NCBI GenBank assembly: GCA_019136545.1
Contig: JAGVUA010000027.1
Span: 1-33,674 of the forward strand
Direction of reading: 5' to 3'
Length of the DNA stretch: 33,674 nucleotides
DNA from: Betaproteobacteria bacterium
GTDB taxonomy: Bacteria; Pseudomonadota; Gammaproteobacteria; Burkholderiales; Rhodocyclaceae
The notes below the pieces were generated by a model. It made no database searches and was not told the DNA's origin. It was given only the letters and a program-made list of their open reading frames with translations. A program made the translations under genes and the position numbers. This document shows, in pieces, positions 20,502 to 27,834 of the stretch (its first letter is position 1; each line of letters starts with the position of its first letter).

Positions 20502-21052
20502 GGTGCGCCTCCTATCATCTTCGCCAGCGCCTTGAGGCCGCGATGCACGCCGACCTTGACCGCCGACTCGCTCATGCCGGCCATGCGCGCCGCCTCGACC
20601 ACCGACAGACCTTCGAGTTTCATCAGCCGGATCGGCAGTCGCTGCTTCTCCGGCAGCGCGTCGAGCAGCTTCAGCACGTCGCGGCGGGCATCGGCGGCTT
20701 CATGGTCACTGGCGGCGAACACCGCCAGTTCATCGTCAAGCGGTTCGTGCAGCGCTTCGCGGTCGGCGCGCCGACGCAGCAAGTCAACCAGCTTGTAGCG
20801 GGCGATGGCATATGCCCAGGGCGTCAGCGGCTGGTCGGCCTCGAAGGTATAGCGCTGGTTATGCACCGCCAGCAGGGTCTCTTGCACCAGGTCCTCCACG
20901 TCGTCGGGCAGCCGCGTCAGCCGCCGCCGGAAATACGCACGCAGGTACGCACTCAGCTCATCGAGAAAGCGGTGATACGCAGCGGCGTCGCCGGCCATGC
21001 CCTCCAGCAGCAGCCTGCGCAGGCGCGCTTCGATCGCGCTGTTCTCGCTCAT
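20498..21052 (-). CDS. ECF sigma factor, SigF-like
   Basis: This 184-residue extracytoplasmic-function sigma factor has region 2 at about residues 25-92 ([21 protein letters not shown], then [17 protein letters not shown]) and region 4 at about 125-180 ([42 protein letters not shown]). It is paired with an NrsF anti-sigma factor. Upstream on its own strand is GTAACC-N16-CGAA, the same element found in front of the divergent hvf operon, so it probably activates itself and that operon. The predicted transcription start leaves almost no leader before the ATG. Confidence 0.92.
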   Translation of the reverse strand: MSENSAIEARLRRLLLEGMAGDAAAYHRFLDELSAYLRAYFRRRLTRLPDDVEDLVQETLLAVHNQRYTFEADQPLTPWAYAIARYKLVDLLRRRADREALHEPLDDELAVFAASDHEAADARRDVLKLLDALPEKQRLPIRLMKLEGLSVVEAARMAGMSESAVKVGVHRGLKALAKMIGGAP

Positions 21053-21060
21053 CCTGCGTA

Positions 21061-21086
21061 TTCGTCCATTCGCCGCATTCGGTTAC
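21061..21086 (-). promoter_or_regulatory. ECF (SigF-type) promoter of the sigma/anti-sigma operon
   Basis: Read on the minus strand, GTAACC (21086-21081), 16 bases and CGAA (21064-21061) match the element on the opposite side exactly in both boxes and in spacing. The start codon lies only about eight bases after CGAA, so the transcript would be nearly leaderless. Confidence 0.8.
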
Positions 21087-21111
21087 ATCGTCCGAAAAAT
21101 ATTCTTCGAGT

Positions 21112-21137
21112 GTAACCGGCAATCGATCCTCGGCGAA
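21112..21137 (+). promoter_or_regulatory. ECF (SigF-type) promoter of the hvf operon
   Basis: GTAACC (21112-21117), 16 bases and CGAA (21134-21137) are identical in boxes and spacing to the divergent promoter 25 bases away. This is the SigF/NrsF-type promoter architecture. Transcription would begin near 21144 and leave a leader of about 55 bases before hvfA. Confidence 0.82.
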
Positions 21138-21199
21138 CTAGCCGGTACATCGGTCGCACGGTGCGCTCGATGATCCAACCCAGAGACAGGAGATTGACC

Positions 21200-21514
21200 A
21201 TGACCCGCAAGACCCAACTCGCCATCGCCCTCGCTTCCAACCTCGTCGTGGGCGCCGGCGCCGTCCACGCCAATCCGTTCACGCTGAAGTCGCTCGATGC
21301 TGGCTATCAGCTCGCGCAAGCCGACACCAAGCAGAAGGACGGCAAATGCGGCGAAGCCAAGTGCGGCGCCAACAAGAAGGTGAAGGAGGGCAACTGCAGC
21401 GCCGACAAGAAAGCCAAGGAGGGTTCCTGCGGCGCGGACAAGAAAACCAAGGAAGGCAATTGCGGTGCCGAAAAGAAGATGGGCGACGGCAACTGCGGCG
21501 CCAACAAGAGGTAG
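21200..21514 (+). CDS. hvfA: HvfA-like RiPP precursor (oxazolone/thioamide metallophore type)
   Basis: This is a 104-residue precursor with a Sec signal peptide (cut likely after AVHA, residue 24), a short spacer and a charged, lysine-rich core. The core holds six cysteines at 50, 55, 66, 77, 88 and 99, each in a version of EGxCG: DGKCG, EAKCG, EGNCS, EGSCG, EGNCG, DGNCG. From Cys55 on they recur exactly every 11 residues. In HvfA of Haemophilus, the EGKCG cysteines become copper-binding oxazolone/thioamide groups through HvfB and HvfC; the same genes follow here. The start is fixed by AGGAG seven bases before the ATG at 21200. The modified product should act in the periplasm. Confidence 0.88.
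   Translation: MTRKTQLAIALASNLVVGAGAVHANPFTLKSLDAGYQLAQADTKQKDGKCGEAKCGANKKVKEGNCSADKKAKEGSCGADKKTKEGNCGAEKKMGDGNCGANKR
21386..21511 (+). repeat. 33-base tandem repeat encoding the 11-residue core unit of HvfA
   Basis: Residues 63-104 form three full 11-residue units and a shortened fourth: EGNCSADKKAK, EGSCGADKKTK, EGNCGAEKKMG and DGNCGANKR. The DNA units differ at several positions, so the array is not freshly duplicated. Confidence 0.85.
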
Positions 21515-21527
21515 TCATCGTTAGGCC

Positions 21528-21549
21528 GGGGAACGCATGGGCGCTCCCC
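21528..21549 (+). other. Hairpin between hvfA and hvfB
   Basis: GGGGA (21528-21532) pairs with TCCCC (21545-21549), extended inside by CGC/GCG after one mismatch. No T-run follows. It could lower read-through or protect the hvfA transcript 3' end, so that precursor outnumbers enzyme, a common pattern in RiPP operons. Confidence 0.5.
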
Positions 21550-21567
21550 GAAATCCGGAGCAAGTAC

Positions 21568-22410
21568 ATGAACCCTCGATATCCGCAACACACTGGTCTC
21601 GGCTTCCGCCGCGAACTCATTACCGTGCTCGATGCGGGCGTCCCCGAAGCGATCCAGTTCTTCGAGTTGGCGCCGGAAAACTGGGCCGGCGTCGGTGGCC
21701 GTTCGGCGAAGCAATTGCGCAGCTACACGGAACGCTATCCCTTCGTCTGCCACGGCCTGTCACTCTCGCTGGGCGGACCGACGCTGCTCGACGAAAGCCT
21801 GCTGCGGACCATCAAGGCCTTCATGGCCGAACACGGCATGGCGCTCTACACCGAGCATCTCGCTTGGTGCTCGGACGATAGTCATCTCTACAACCTGCTG
21901 CCGATTCCTTTCACCGAAGAGGCGGTGCACTGGACGGCGGCGCGCATCCGCCGCACGCAGGACATCCTGGGGATGCAGATCGGCCTGGAGAACGCTTCGT
22001 ATTACGTGGCGCCGCCCGGCGCGGAGATGAGTGAAGCCGACTTCATCAACGCCGTCATTGCCGAGGCCGACTGCCTGCTGCACCTCGACGTGAACAACAT
22101 CTACGTCAATAGCCGCAACTTCGGCTTCGCCGCGCTGGACTTCATGCAGGCGCTGCCGCTCGAACGCACCTGCTACATCCACGTGGCCGGGCACCATACC
22201 GAACCCGACGGCCTGCTGATCGACACCCACGGCGCTGGCGTCGTCGACCCGGTCTGGGCACTGCTCGAAGCGGCCTACGCACGGACCGGCCCGGTGCCGA
22301 CATGCCTGGAGCGCGACTTCAACATTCCGGACCTGGGTGCGCTGACTGCGGAAGTTGAGATCATCGAGCGCATCCAGGCACCCTTCCGCCGCGAGAGGAA
22401 GGTCGCATGA
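21568..22410 (+). CDS. hvfB: MNIO-family RiPP maturase (DUF692), HvfB type
   Basis: This 280-residue multinuclear non-haem iron-dependent oxidative enzyme has a TIM-barrel fold. Family members modify cysteines in partner peptides. Conserved metal-site regions are visible: FFELAPENW (31-39), His62 in CHGLSLSLGG, Glu96-His97 in YTEHLAW, Glu141-Asn142 in GLENASYY, His172/Asp174/Asn176 in LHLDVNNIYV, His205 and His209 in YIHVAGHH, Asp219/His221 in DTHGAG, and Glu248 in CLERD. GGAG lies seven bases before the ATG. It follows the HvfA-like precursor and overlaps hvfC by four bases, so the substrate is almost certainly HvfA. Confidence 0.92.
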   Translation: MNPRYPQHTGLGFRRELITVLDAGVPEAIQFFELAPENWAGVGGRSAKQLRSYTERYPFVCHGLSLSLGGPTLLDESLLRTIKAFMAEHGMALYTEHLAWCSDDSHLYNLLPIPFTEEAVHWTAARIRRTQDILGMQIGLENASYYVAPPGAEMSEADFINAVIAEADCLLHLDVNNIYVNSRNFGFAALDFMQALPLERTCYIHVAGHHTEPDGLLIDTHGAGVVDPVWALLEAAYARTGPVPTCLERDFNIPDLGALTAEVEIIERIQAPFRRERKVA

Positions 22411-23147
22411 ACGCACCGCTGCGCAGCTTCCAACAGTTCCAGATGGCCTTCGGCCGCCGCTGCCGCGATCCGCGCGCCGCGCGCCCGCCCGGCGTGTCGG
22501 CACGACGCATGGCGGTCTACGAGGCGCTGCTGTTCAACAATATCACCGGCTTTCTGGACACCTGCTTCCCGCTCTGCCGCGAACTGATCGGCGGTGCGCG
22601 CTGGCGGCATCTCAACCGCGCCTTCTTCCGCGACTGGCGCAGTCACACCCCCATCTTCCGCGAGATCCCGCACGAGTTCCTGCGCTACCTGAAATCAGCC
22701 CGGCAGCCGCTGCCGGCCTGGTTCCGCGAACTCGCGCACTACGAATGGGTGGAACTGGCGGTGGGAACAAGCGCGGCATCCTGTCCGTCGCACGACGTGG
22801 ACGGCGACCTCATGCAAGGCCGGCCGCTCGTCAATCCGACGCTGCTGAACCTCGCCTACGACTGGCCCGTGCATCGCATCGGCCCCGGCTGGCGACCCCG
22901 CAAGCCCGCCGCGACGCATCTGCTGGTGTTCCGCAACCGGGACGACGAGGTTCGCTTCGTCGAGGCAAACGCCACGACGGCGCAGCTGGTGGCGCGCCTC
23001 GTGGAATCGGATATCTCAGGGGCGCTAGCCATCGAGCGGTTCGCTGGCGAACTCGATGAAAAGTCAGCCGCGGCGGTACGCCACCATGGCCCTGCCATTC
23101 TTGATGGCCTGCGCCACCAGGGCGCCATTTCCGGAATACGCATATGA
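22407..23147 (+). CDS. hvfC: HvfC/BufC-type partner protein (DUF2063)
   Basis: This is a 246-residue protein with the DUF2063 N-terminal domain (about residues 5-100: [48 protein letters not shown]). In known systems the partner binds the precursor and presents it to the MNIO enzyme; it is itself not known to be catalytic. It overlaps hvfB and hvfX by four bases each (ATGA), consistent with a coupled operon. A dispersed-repeat copy is embedded near its C-terminus and encodes EKSAAAVRH. That region may therefore be recently altered. Confidence 0.88.
   Translation: MNAPLRSFQQFQMAFGRRCRDPRAARPPGVSARRMAVYEALLFNNITGFLDTCFPLCRELIGGARWRHLNRAFFRDWRSHTPIFREIPHEFLRYLKSARQPLPAWFRELAHYEWVELAVGTSAASCPSHDVDGDLMQGRPLVNPTLLNLAYDWPVHRIGPGWRPRKPAATHLLVFRNRDDEVRFVEANATTAQLVARLVESDISGALAIERFAGELDEKSAAAVRHHGPAILDGLRHQGAISGIRI
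23060..23085 (+). repeat. Dispersed short repeat, copy 5 (inside hvfC)
   Basis: AAAGTCAGCCG is followed by CGGCGGTACGCCACC, read in the frame KSAAAVRH. Copies 4 and 5 also share a looser CTGCGCYACCAG match further downstream, at different distances. Confidence 0.72.
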
Positions 23148-23755
23148 GAACCTTCATCGCCAGAAATCTCGAACGACTCGACACGGTCGGACTCTGGCTA
23201 GGCCTCCTGAGCCTGCGGCTGCTGCTCGGCTGGGACTTTTTCGAGTCGGGTCTGGAGAAGTTCCGCGGCGAAAACTGGTTTGCCGAGATCGCCGACAAGT
23301 TCCCCTTCCCGTTCAATGTCGTGCCGGTCGACTTCAGCTGGCAGTTGTCGACCTGGTTCGAACTGGTCGGCGCGGTCGCGCTCGTCGTCGGCCTCGGTAC
23401 GCGTTTCTTCGCGGCCTCTTTGTTCATCCTGACCGTCGTCGCCATCACCAGCGTGCATTGGCCGGACTCGTGGTCGACGCTCGGCGACCTCATGCTGGGC
23501 TACGTGTTCACCGACCAGGGTCACGGCAACTTCAAGCTGCCTGCGCTCTTTCTCGGCATGCTCTTGCCGCTGATATTGATGGGGCCGGGCCGATTGAGCC
23601 TGGACGCGCTGCTCCGCTCACGCCTTGCCGCGGCTGACGATCACCACGCCGGCGACGACCAGCGCGGCGCCGGCAAGCTGCCAGGCCGAGATCGCTTCGC
23701 CCAGCAGCCACCAGCCGAGCACAATGGTCATCAGCGGCCCGACGGTGCCGATTAG
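23144..23755 (+). CDS. hvfX: DoxX-family membrane protein, HvfX type
   Basis: This is a small membrane protein with about four membrane helices ([59 protein letters not shown]), matching the DoxX/HvfX proteins that commonly end hvf and buf operons. The role is thought to be membrane-linked maturation or metal/redox handling, not proven. The recognisable protein ends near residue 160 (GRLSLDALL). The frame then continues about 40 residues to 203, antisense through the 3' end of the convergent transporter gene, giving a hydrophilic low-complexity tail. The ancestral stop has probably been lost. Confidence 0.82.
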   Translation: MRTFIARNLERLDTVGLWLGLLSLRLLLGWDFFESGLEKFRGENWFAEIADKFPFPFNVVPVDFSWQLSTWFELVGAVALVVGLGTRFFAASLFILTVVAITSVHWPDSWSTLGDLMLGYVFTDQGHGNFKLPALFLGMLLPLILMGPGRLSLDALLRSRLAAADDHHAGDDQRGAGKLPGRDRFAQQPPAEHNGHQRPDGAD

Positions 23756-24499
23756 CGCCGCGCGGCCGCTGCCGATGCGGCGGATCGCCGCCGACTGGGC
23801 AAAGACCGGGATGACGGTGGAGAGCAAGGCCATCGCCAGCGCATAGAGGTAAACCGGCGGCGGCTGGATCAGCGCCGACAGCGGCTGGGTGGCGGCGAAA
23901 TGCGCGAGCGTCGCCGCGGTCGACACCAGCATCGCCAGGGCGGTAAATCGCGCAACGCCTGTTCGCGCCAGCATCGCGCCGCTGCCCGTAAGGTAAAGGG
24001 CGTAACAAATCGAGGAAACGAAGACCAGGCTGGCGCCGATCCACACCGCCGAGGTTTTCGCCGACATGTCGAGATCGTGGGCGAACGCGGCGGCGACGCC
24101 GAGATAGCACAGCGCCACCGCCGCCCATTCGCGGCGGGTGATGGGCTGGCGATACAGCATGGCGCCGAACAGCAGCGTCAGGGTGGGATAAGTGAACAGG
24201 ATCAGCCGCTCGAGGCCGGCGGTGATGTACTGCAGGCCGAGGAAGTCGAGGATGCTGGCGCCGTAGTAGCCGAGCAGGCCGAGCACGACGGTTGCGGCCC
24301 AGTCGGAACGCGTCAATGGCGGCGCGTTGCGCGATTCGCGCAGGCCGATCCAGAGGAACACCGGCAATGAAAACGCCATGCGCAGGGCCAGCAGCGTTAC
24401 CGCCTCGACCGGCGCGGCGGCATACGCCAGCTTGACGAAGATCGCCTTGGCGGAAAAGCCTAAGGCGGCGAAAACCGCCAGCCAGACGCCGGTGTTCAG
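23618..24499 (-). CDS. EamA/DMT-family transporter with apparent CTG start
   Basis: This drug/metabolite-transporter family protein has ten predicted membrane helices and two EamA repeats; the substrate is unknown. The first ATG in frame (24379) would cut off most of the first helix and leave 253 residues. Translating upstream gives an intact helix, [20 protein letters not shown], beginning at a CTG at 24499-24497 that overlaps the upstream TGA as CTGA. From there the protein has 293 residues, the normal family length. No ATG, GTG or TTG is available in between. Its 3' end overlaps the extended hvfX frame. Confidence 0.75.
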   Translation of the reverse strand: MNTGVWLAVFAALGFSAKAIFVKLAYAAAPVEAVTLLALRMAFSLPVFLWIGLRESRNAPPLTRSDWAATVVLGLLGYYGASILDFLGLQYITAGLERLILFTYPTLTLLFGAMLYRQPITRREWAAVALCYLGVAAAFAHDLDMSAKTSAVWIGASLVFVSSICYALYLTGSGAMLARTGVARFTALAMLVSTAATLAHFAATQPLSALIQPPPVYLYALAMALLSTVIPVFAQSAAIRRIGSGRAALIGTVGPLMTIVLGWWLLGEAISAWQLAGAALVVAGVVIVSRGKA

Positions 24500-26034
24500 C
24501 GCTTGCGCCCGCCGAGAATGGAACCGAGCACGCCGCGGATGATCTCGCGGCCGACCTGCGAGCCCATGGCCCGCGCCGCGCTTTTCGCCGCCGATTCGAT
24601 GATGCCCGGATGGTGGCCGCCGCGCGGACCGGTGCTGCCGCCGAGAATGCCGCCGAGCGCGCTGCCCAGGCCGCCGAACATGCCGCCGGAGGATTCCTCG
24701 TCCGGCGCTGCCGCCGGCGTGCCGCCGCTACTGACTTTCGCGCCGCCGTTGCTCCCATTGTTCCCGTTGCCCTTGAGCTTCTCATAGGCCGACTCGCGGT
24801 CGACGCCCTGCTCGTAATGGCCGTAGATCGTCGAGCCCTGGATGGCGGCGGTGCGCTCTTCCGGCGTCAGCGGGCCGATGCGCGAACCGGGCGCCAGCAC
24901 GAAGGCGCGTTCGACCACTTGCGGCGTGCCCTTCTCGTCGAGGAAGGAAATCAGCGCCTCGCCGACGCCGAGCTCCATGATCGCCTTCTCGGCGTCGAAC
25001 TTGGGATTGGCGCGCAGCGTCTGCGCCGCCGTCTGCACGGCCTTCTGGTCGCGCGGCGTGAAGGCGCGCAGGGCGTGCTGGACGCGGTTGCCGAGCTGGG
25101 CCAGCACCTTGTCCGGCACGTCGAGCGGATTCTGGGTGACGAAGTAGATGCCGACGCCCTTGGAGCGGATCAGCCGCACGACCTGCTCGATCTTCTCGAG
25201 CAGCGCCGGCGGCGCCTCGTTGAACAGCAGGTGCGCCTCGTCGAAGAAGAACACCAGCTTGGGCTTGTCCAGGTCGCCGGCCTCGGGCAGCTGCTCGAAG
25301 AGCTCCGCCATCAGCCAAAGCAGGAAGGTGGCGTAGGTCTGCGGCGAAGTCATCAGCTTGTCGGCGGCGAGGATGTTCACCACGCCGCGGCCGGCCTCGG
25401 CCTGCATCAGGTCGTTGATGTCGAGCATCGGCTCGCCGAAGAACTTGGCGCCGCCCTGCTGCTCCAGCGTCAGCAGGCCGCGCTGAATGGCGCCGATGGA
25501 AGCAGCGGAGATGTTGCCGTATTCGGTGGTGAACTGCTTGGCGTTGTCGCCGACGTGCTGGACCATGGCGCGCAGGTCCTTCAGATCCAGCAGCAGCAGG
25601 CCGTTGTCGTCGGCGATCTTGAACACCAGCTGCAGCACGCCGCCTTGCACGTCGTTGAGGCCGAGCAGGCGCGAGAACAGCAGCGGCCCCATGTCGGAGA
25701 CGGTGGCGCGCACGGGGTGGCCCGCCTCGCCGAACACGTCCCAGAATACCGCCGGATTCTTCACCGGCGCCCAGTCCTTGACGCCAAGCTTGTCCAGCCG
25801 CGCCGCCAGCTTGTCGGATTTCACGCCCGCCGCGGCGATGCCGGAAAGGTCGCCCTTGACGTCGGCCAGGAACACCGGCACGCCAATGGCGGAAAACTGC
25901 TCGGCCAGCCTTTGCAGGGTGACGGTCTTGCCGGTACCGGTGGCGCCGGTGATCAGGCCGTGGCGATTGGCGAGCGCCGGCAGCAGGCAGATTTCAGTAT
26001 CGCCGGCCTTGGCGATGGGCAAGGGACGAGACAT
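24496..26034 (-). CDS. HerA-like ATPase, DUF853/YjgR family
   Basis: This 512-residue P-loop ATPase is related to HerA/FtsK-type translocases. Walker A is GATGTGKT at 30-37, and Walker B is [12 protein letters not shown] near 258-269. The C-terminal third is rich in Gly, Ser and Asn ([25 protein letters not shown]) and looks disordered before a short basic end, LGGRKR. Members are widespread and uncharacterised; a DNA-related function is only inferred from the ATPase class. A dispersed-repeat copy encodes [10 protein letters not shown] inside the flexible tail. It probably shares a transcript with the transporter that follows. Confidence 0.88.
   Translation of the reverse strand: MSRPLPIAKAGDTEICLLPALANRHGLITGATGTGKTVTLQRLAEQFSAIGVPVFLADVKGDLSGIAAAGVKSDKLAARLDKLGVKDWAPVKNPAVFWDVFGEAGHPVRATVSDMGPLLFSRLLGLNDVQGGVLQLVFKIADDNGLLLLDLKDLRAMVQHVGDNAKQFTTEYGNISAASIGAIQRGLLTLEQQGGAKFFGEPMLDINDLMQAEAGRGVVNILAADKLMTSPQTYATFLLWLMAELFEQLPEAGDLDKPKLVFFFDEAHLLFNEAPPALLEKIEQVVRLIRSKGVGIYFVTQNPLDVPDKVLAQLGNRVQHALRAFTPRDQKAVQTAAQTLRANPKFDAEKAIMELGVGEALISFLDEKGTPQVVERAFVLAPGSRIGPLTPEERTAAIQGSTIYGHYEQGVDRESAYEKLKGNGNNGSNGGAKVSSGGTPAAAPDEESSGGMFGGLGSALGGILGGSTGPRGGHHPGIIESAAKSAARAMGSQVGREIIRGVLGSILGGRKR
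24713..24738 (-). repeat. Dispersed short repeat, copy 6 (inside the HerA-like gene)
   Basis: On the minus strand, AAAGTCAG is followed by TAGCGGCGGCACGCCGG. It lies in the sense orientation of the gene and encodes KVSSGGTPA in a low-complexity linker. Confidence 0.7.
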
Positions 26035-26053
26035 GGCGGGCACTCCCCGAATG

Positions 26054-26073
26054 GTAAAATCCGACCATTTTAC
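26054..26073. promoter_or_regulatory. Dyad with back-to-back TAAAAT boxes between the HerA-like gene and yebC
   Basis: GTAAAAT (26054-26060) and ATTTTAC (26067-26073) are perfect inverted repeats around six bases, in the 55-base divergent gap. Each arm reads TAAAAT in its own direction, so the dyad may be two overlapping -10 elements or an operator covering both promoters. Convincing -35 boxes were not seen. Confidence 0.45.
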
Positions 26074-26089
26074 GCATAAGGAATCCGCC

Positions 26090-26821
26090 ATGGCCGGTCA
26101 CAGCAAATGGGCCAATATCCAGCACCGCAAGGGGCGCCAGGACGAAAAGCGCGGCGCCGCTTTTTCCAAGGTTGCCAAGGAAATCACCGTCGCGGCGAAG
26201 ATGGGTGGCGGCGACCCGGGCTTCAACCCGCGCCTGCGCCTGGCGGTGGACAAGGCCAAAGCCATCAACATGCCCAAGGACAAGATCGAGAACGCCATCA
26301 AGAAGGGTACCGGCGAACTCGAGGGCGTGAATTACGAGGAACTGCGCTACGAGGGCTACGGCATCGCCGGCGCGGCAGTGATGGTGGATTGCCTGACCGA
26401 CAACAAGACGCGCACCGTCGCCGAAGTGCGCCATGCCTTCAGCAAGCACGGCGGCAACCTGGGCACCGACGGTTCGGTGGCCTTCATGTTCAAGCATTGC
26501 GGGCAGATCGTCTTCGCGCCGGGCGTCTCCGAGGACAAGGTGATGGACGCCGCCATCGAGGCCGGCGCCGAGGACGTGTCGACCAGCGACGATGGTTCCA
26601 TTGAAGTCATTACCGGCCCCGGCGATTTCCTGGCCGTCAAGGACGCGCTGGCCAAGGCCGGGCTGACGCCGGAATTCGCCGAGGTGACCATGAAGCCGCA
26701 GAGCGAGAGCGAATTGGCCGGCGACGACGCCGCCAGGATGCAAAAGCTGCTGGATGCGCTCGAAGGCCTCGACGATGTGCAGGAGGTCTACACTACCGCC
26801 GTGATGGAGGCATCGCCGTAA
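26090..26821 (+). CDS. yebC: YebC/PmpR family protein
   Basis: This 243-residue YebC/TACO1-family protein begins with the diagnostic [18 protein letters not shown]. Further family blocks are [29 protein letters not shown] in the N-terminal half and [20 protein letters not shown] in the centre. Members have been described as DNA-binding regulators and, more recently, as helpers of translation through difficult stretches. AAGGAA lies six bases before the ATG at 26090. In many Betaproteobacteria yebC directly precedes ruvC; here two genes intervene. A palindrome GGCGGCGCGCCGCC at 26850-26863 follows the stop codon. Confidence 0.95.
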   Translation: MAGHSKWANIQHRKGRQDEKRGAAFSKVAKEITVAAKMGGGDPGFNPRLRLAVDKAKAINMPKDKIENAIKKGTGELEGVNYEELRYEGYGIAGAAVMVDCLTDNKTRTVAEVRHAFSKHGGNLGTDGSVAFMFKHCGQIVFAPGVSEDKVMDAAIEAGAEDVSTSDDGSIEVITGPGDFLAVKDALAKAGLTPEFAEVTMKPQSESELAGDDAARMQKLLDALEGLDDVQEVYTTAVMEASP

Positions 26822-26849
26822 GGAGACGCGCAGCCATGCGCTTCCCCGA

Positions 26850-26875
26850 GGCGGCGCGCCGCCACCGCTGACTTT
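26850..26875 (-). repeat. Dispersed short repeat, copy 7 (between yebC and the DMT gene)
   Basis: On the minus strand, AAAGTCAGCGG is followed by TGGCGGCGCGCCGCC. It is the only copy that opposes the neighbouring genes. Its right half coincides with a 14-base perfect palindrome that could form a hairpin after yebC. Confidence 0.65.
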
Positions 26876-26899
26876 CGTTTGCCGGGAGGCACGTCGCCC

Positions 26900-27745
26900 G
26901 TGGCTCGCTTTGCCCCCTTCCTGTTCGTCTTCCTCTGGAGCACCGGTTTTCTCGGCGCCAAGTTCGGCCTGCCGCATGCGGCGCCGCTGGCTTTCCTGTC
27001 CGTCCGTTATCTGCTGGTGCTGGCGCTGATGACCACCCTGGCGCTCGCCTTCCGCGCGCCCTGGCCGCGCGACGGCCGCCAGTGGTTTCACATCGGCGTC
27101 GCCGGCCTGCTGGTGCACGGTGTCTATCTAGGCGGCGTCTTTGTGGCGATCAGCATGAAGTTGCCGGCTGGCGTCGCCAGCCTGATCGTCGGCCTGCAGC
27201 CGCTGCTCACCGCCACCGTCGCCGGCCGCCTGCTCGGCGAGAACGTCGCACCCCGCCAATGGTTCGGCCTGCTGCTCGGCTTTGTCGGCGTGGCCCTCGT
27301 GCTGTCGAACAAGCTCGGCGCCGGCTTTGGCGTCGAGGCGCTCTGGCCGGCCCTCGCCGCCCTGCTCGGCATCACCGCCGGCACGCTCTACCAGAAGCGG
27401 TTCTGCCCGCATTTCGACTGGCGTACCGGCGCAGTGGCGCAGTTCCTGCCGACCACCCTGGTCACCACCGCAATCATGCTGGCGCTAGGCGATTTCCGGA
27501 TCGACTGGACGCGCGAATTCGTCTTCGCCCTCGGCTGGCTGGTGCTGGTGTTGTCGCTCGGCGCCATCTCGCTGCTCAACTGGCTGATCCGCCATGCCAG
27601 CGCAGTCAACGTCGCCAGCCTCTTCTATCTCACGCCACCGACCACCGCGCTGCTCGCCTGGCTGCTGTTCGGCGAAACCCTGACCGGACTGGCGCTGGCC
27701 GGCATGGCGATCGCCGTATGGGGCGTGTATCTTTCGCGGCGATGA
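26900..27745 (+). CDS. EamA/DMT-family transporter
   Basis: This second drug/metabolite-transporter family protein in the window has 281 residues and about ten membrane helices. Both EamA halves are visible: FLFVFLWSTGFLGAKFGLPHA at the start, with VASLIVGLQPLLTATVAGRLLGE closing the first half, and ASLFYLTPPTTALLAWLLFGE in the second. The start is taken as the GTG at 26900 (MARFAPFLFV) with GGGAGG upstream; a TTG at 26879 would add seven residues and include that Shine-Dalgarno. It is only distantly like the transporter at 23618-24499. The substrate is unknown. Confidence 0.85.
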   Translation: MARFAPFLFVFLWSTGFLGAKFGLPHAAPLAFLSVRYLLVLALMTTLALAFRAPWPRDGRQWFHIGVAGLLVHGVYLGGVFVAISMKLPAGVASLIVGLQPLLTATVAGRLLGENVAPRQWFGLLLGFVGVALVLSNKLGAGFGVEALWPALAALLGITAGTLYQKRFCPHFDWRTGAVAQFLPTTLVTTAIMLALGDFRIDWTREFVFALGWLVLVLSLGAISLLNWLIRHASAVNVASLFYLTPPTTALLAWLLFGETLTGLALAGMAIAVWGVYLSRR

Positions 27746-27834
27746 AAACTCGAAAACAATCCCGCTCGTGATCCGTAGCAAGTCAGCGCATCACAGCCGT
27801 AAGCACCATCGGTCCCGTACTCTTCTCATCAGAA

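Noticed and set aside
20882-20912. GTCAGCCGCCGCCGG in the sigma gene as a repeat copy
   Set aside because: It lacks AAA at the left edge and ACGCC at the right, and the opposite strand encodes sigma region 2 residues.
27776-27800. AAGTCAGCGCATCAC before the fusion gene as a degenerate repeat copy
   Set aside because: It shares only AAGTCAGC, and the right half does not match; counted as chance.
27746-27834. tRNA or small RNA gene in the gap before the fusion gene
   Set aside because: No cloverleaf or strong hairpin can be drawn in these 89 bases.
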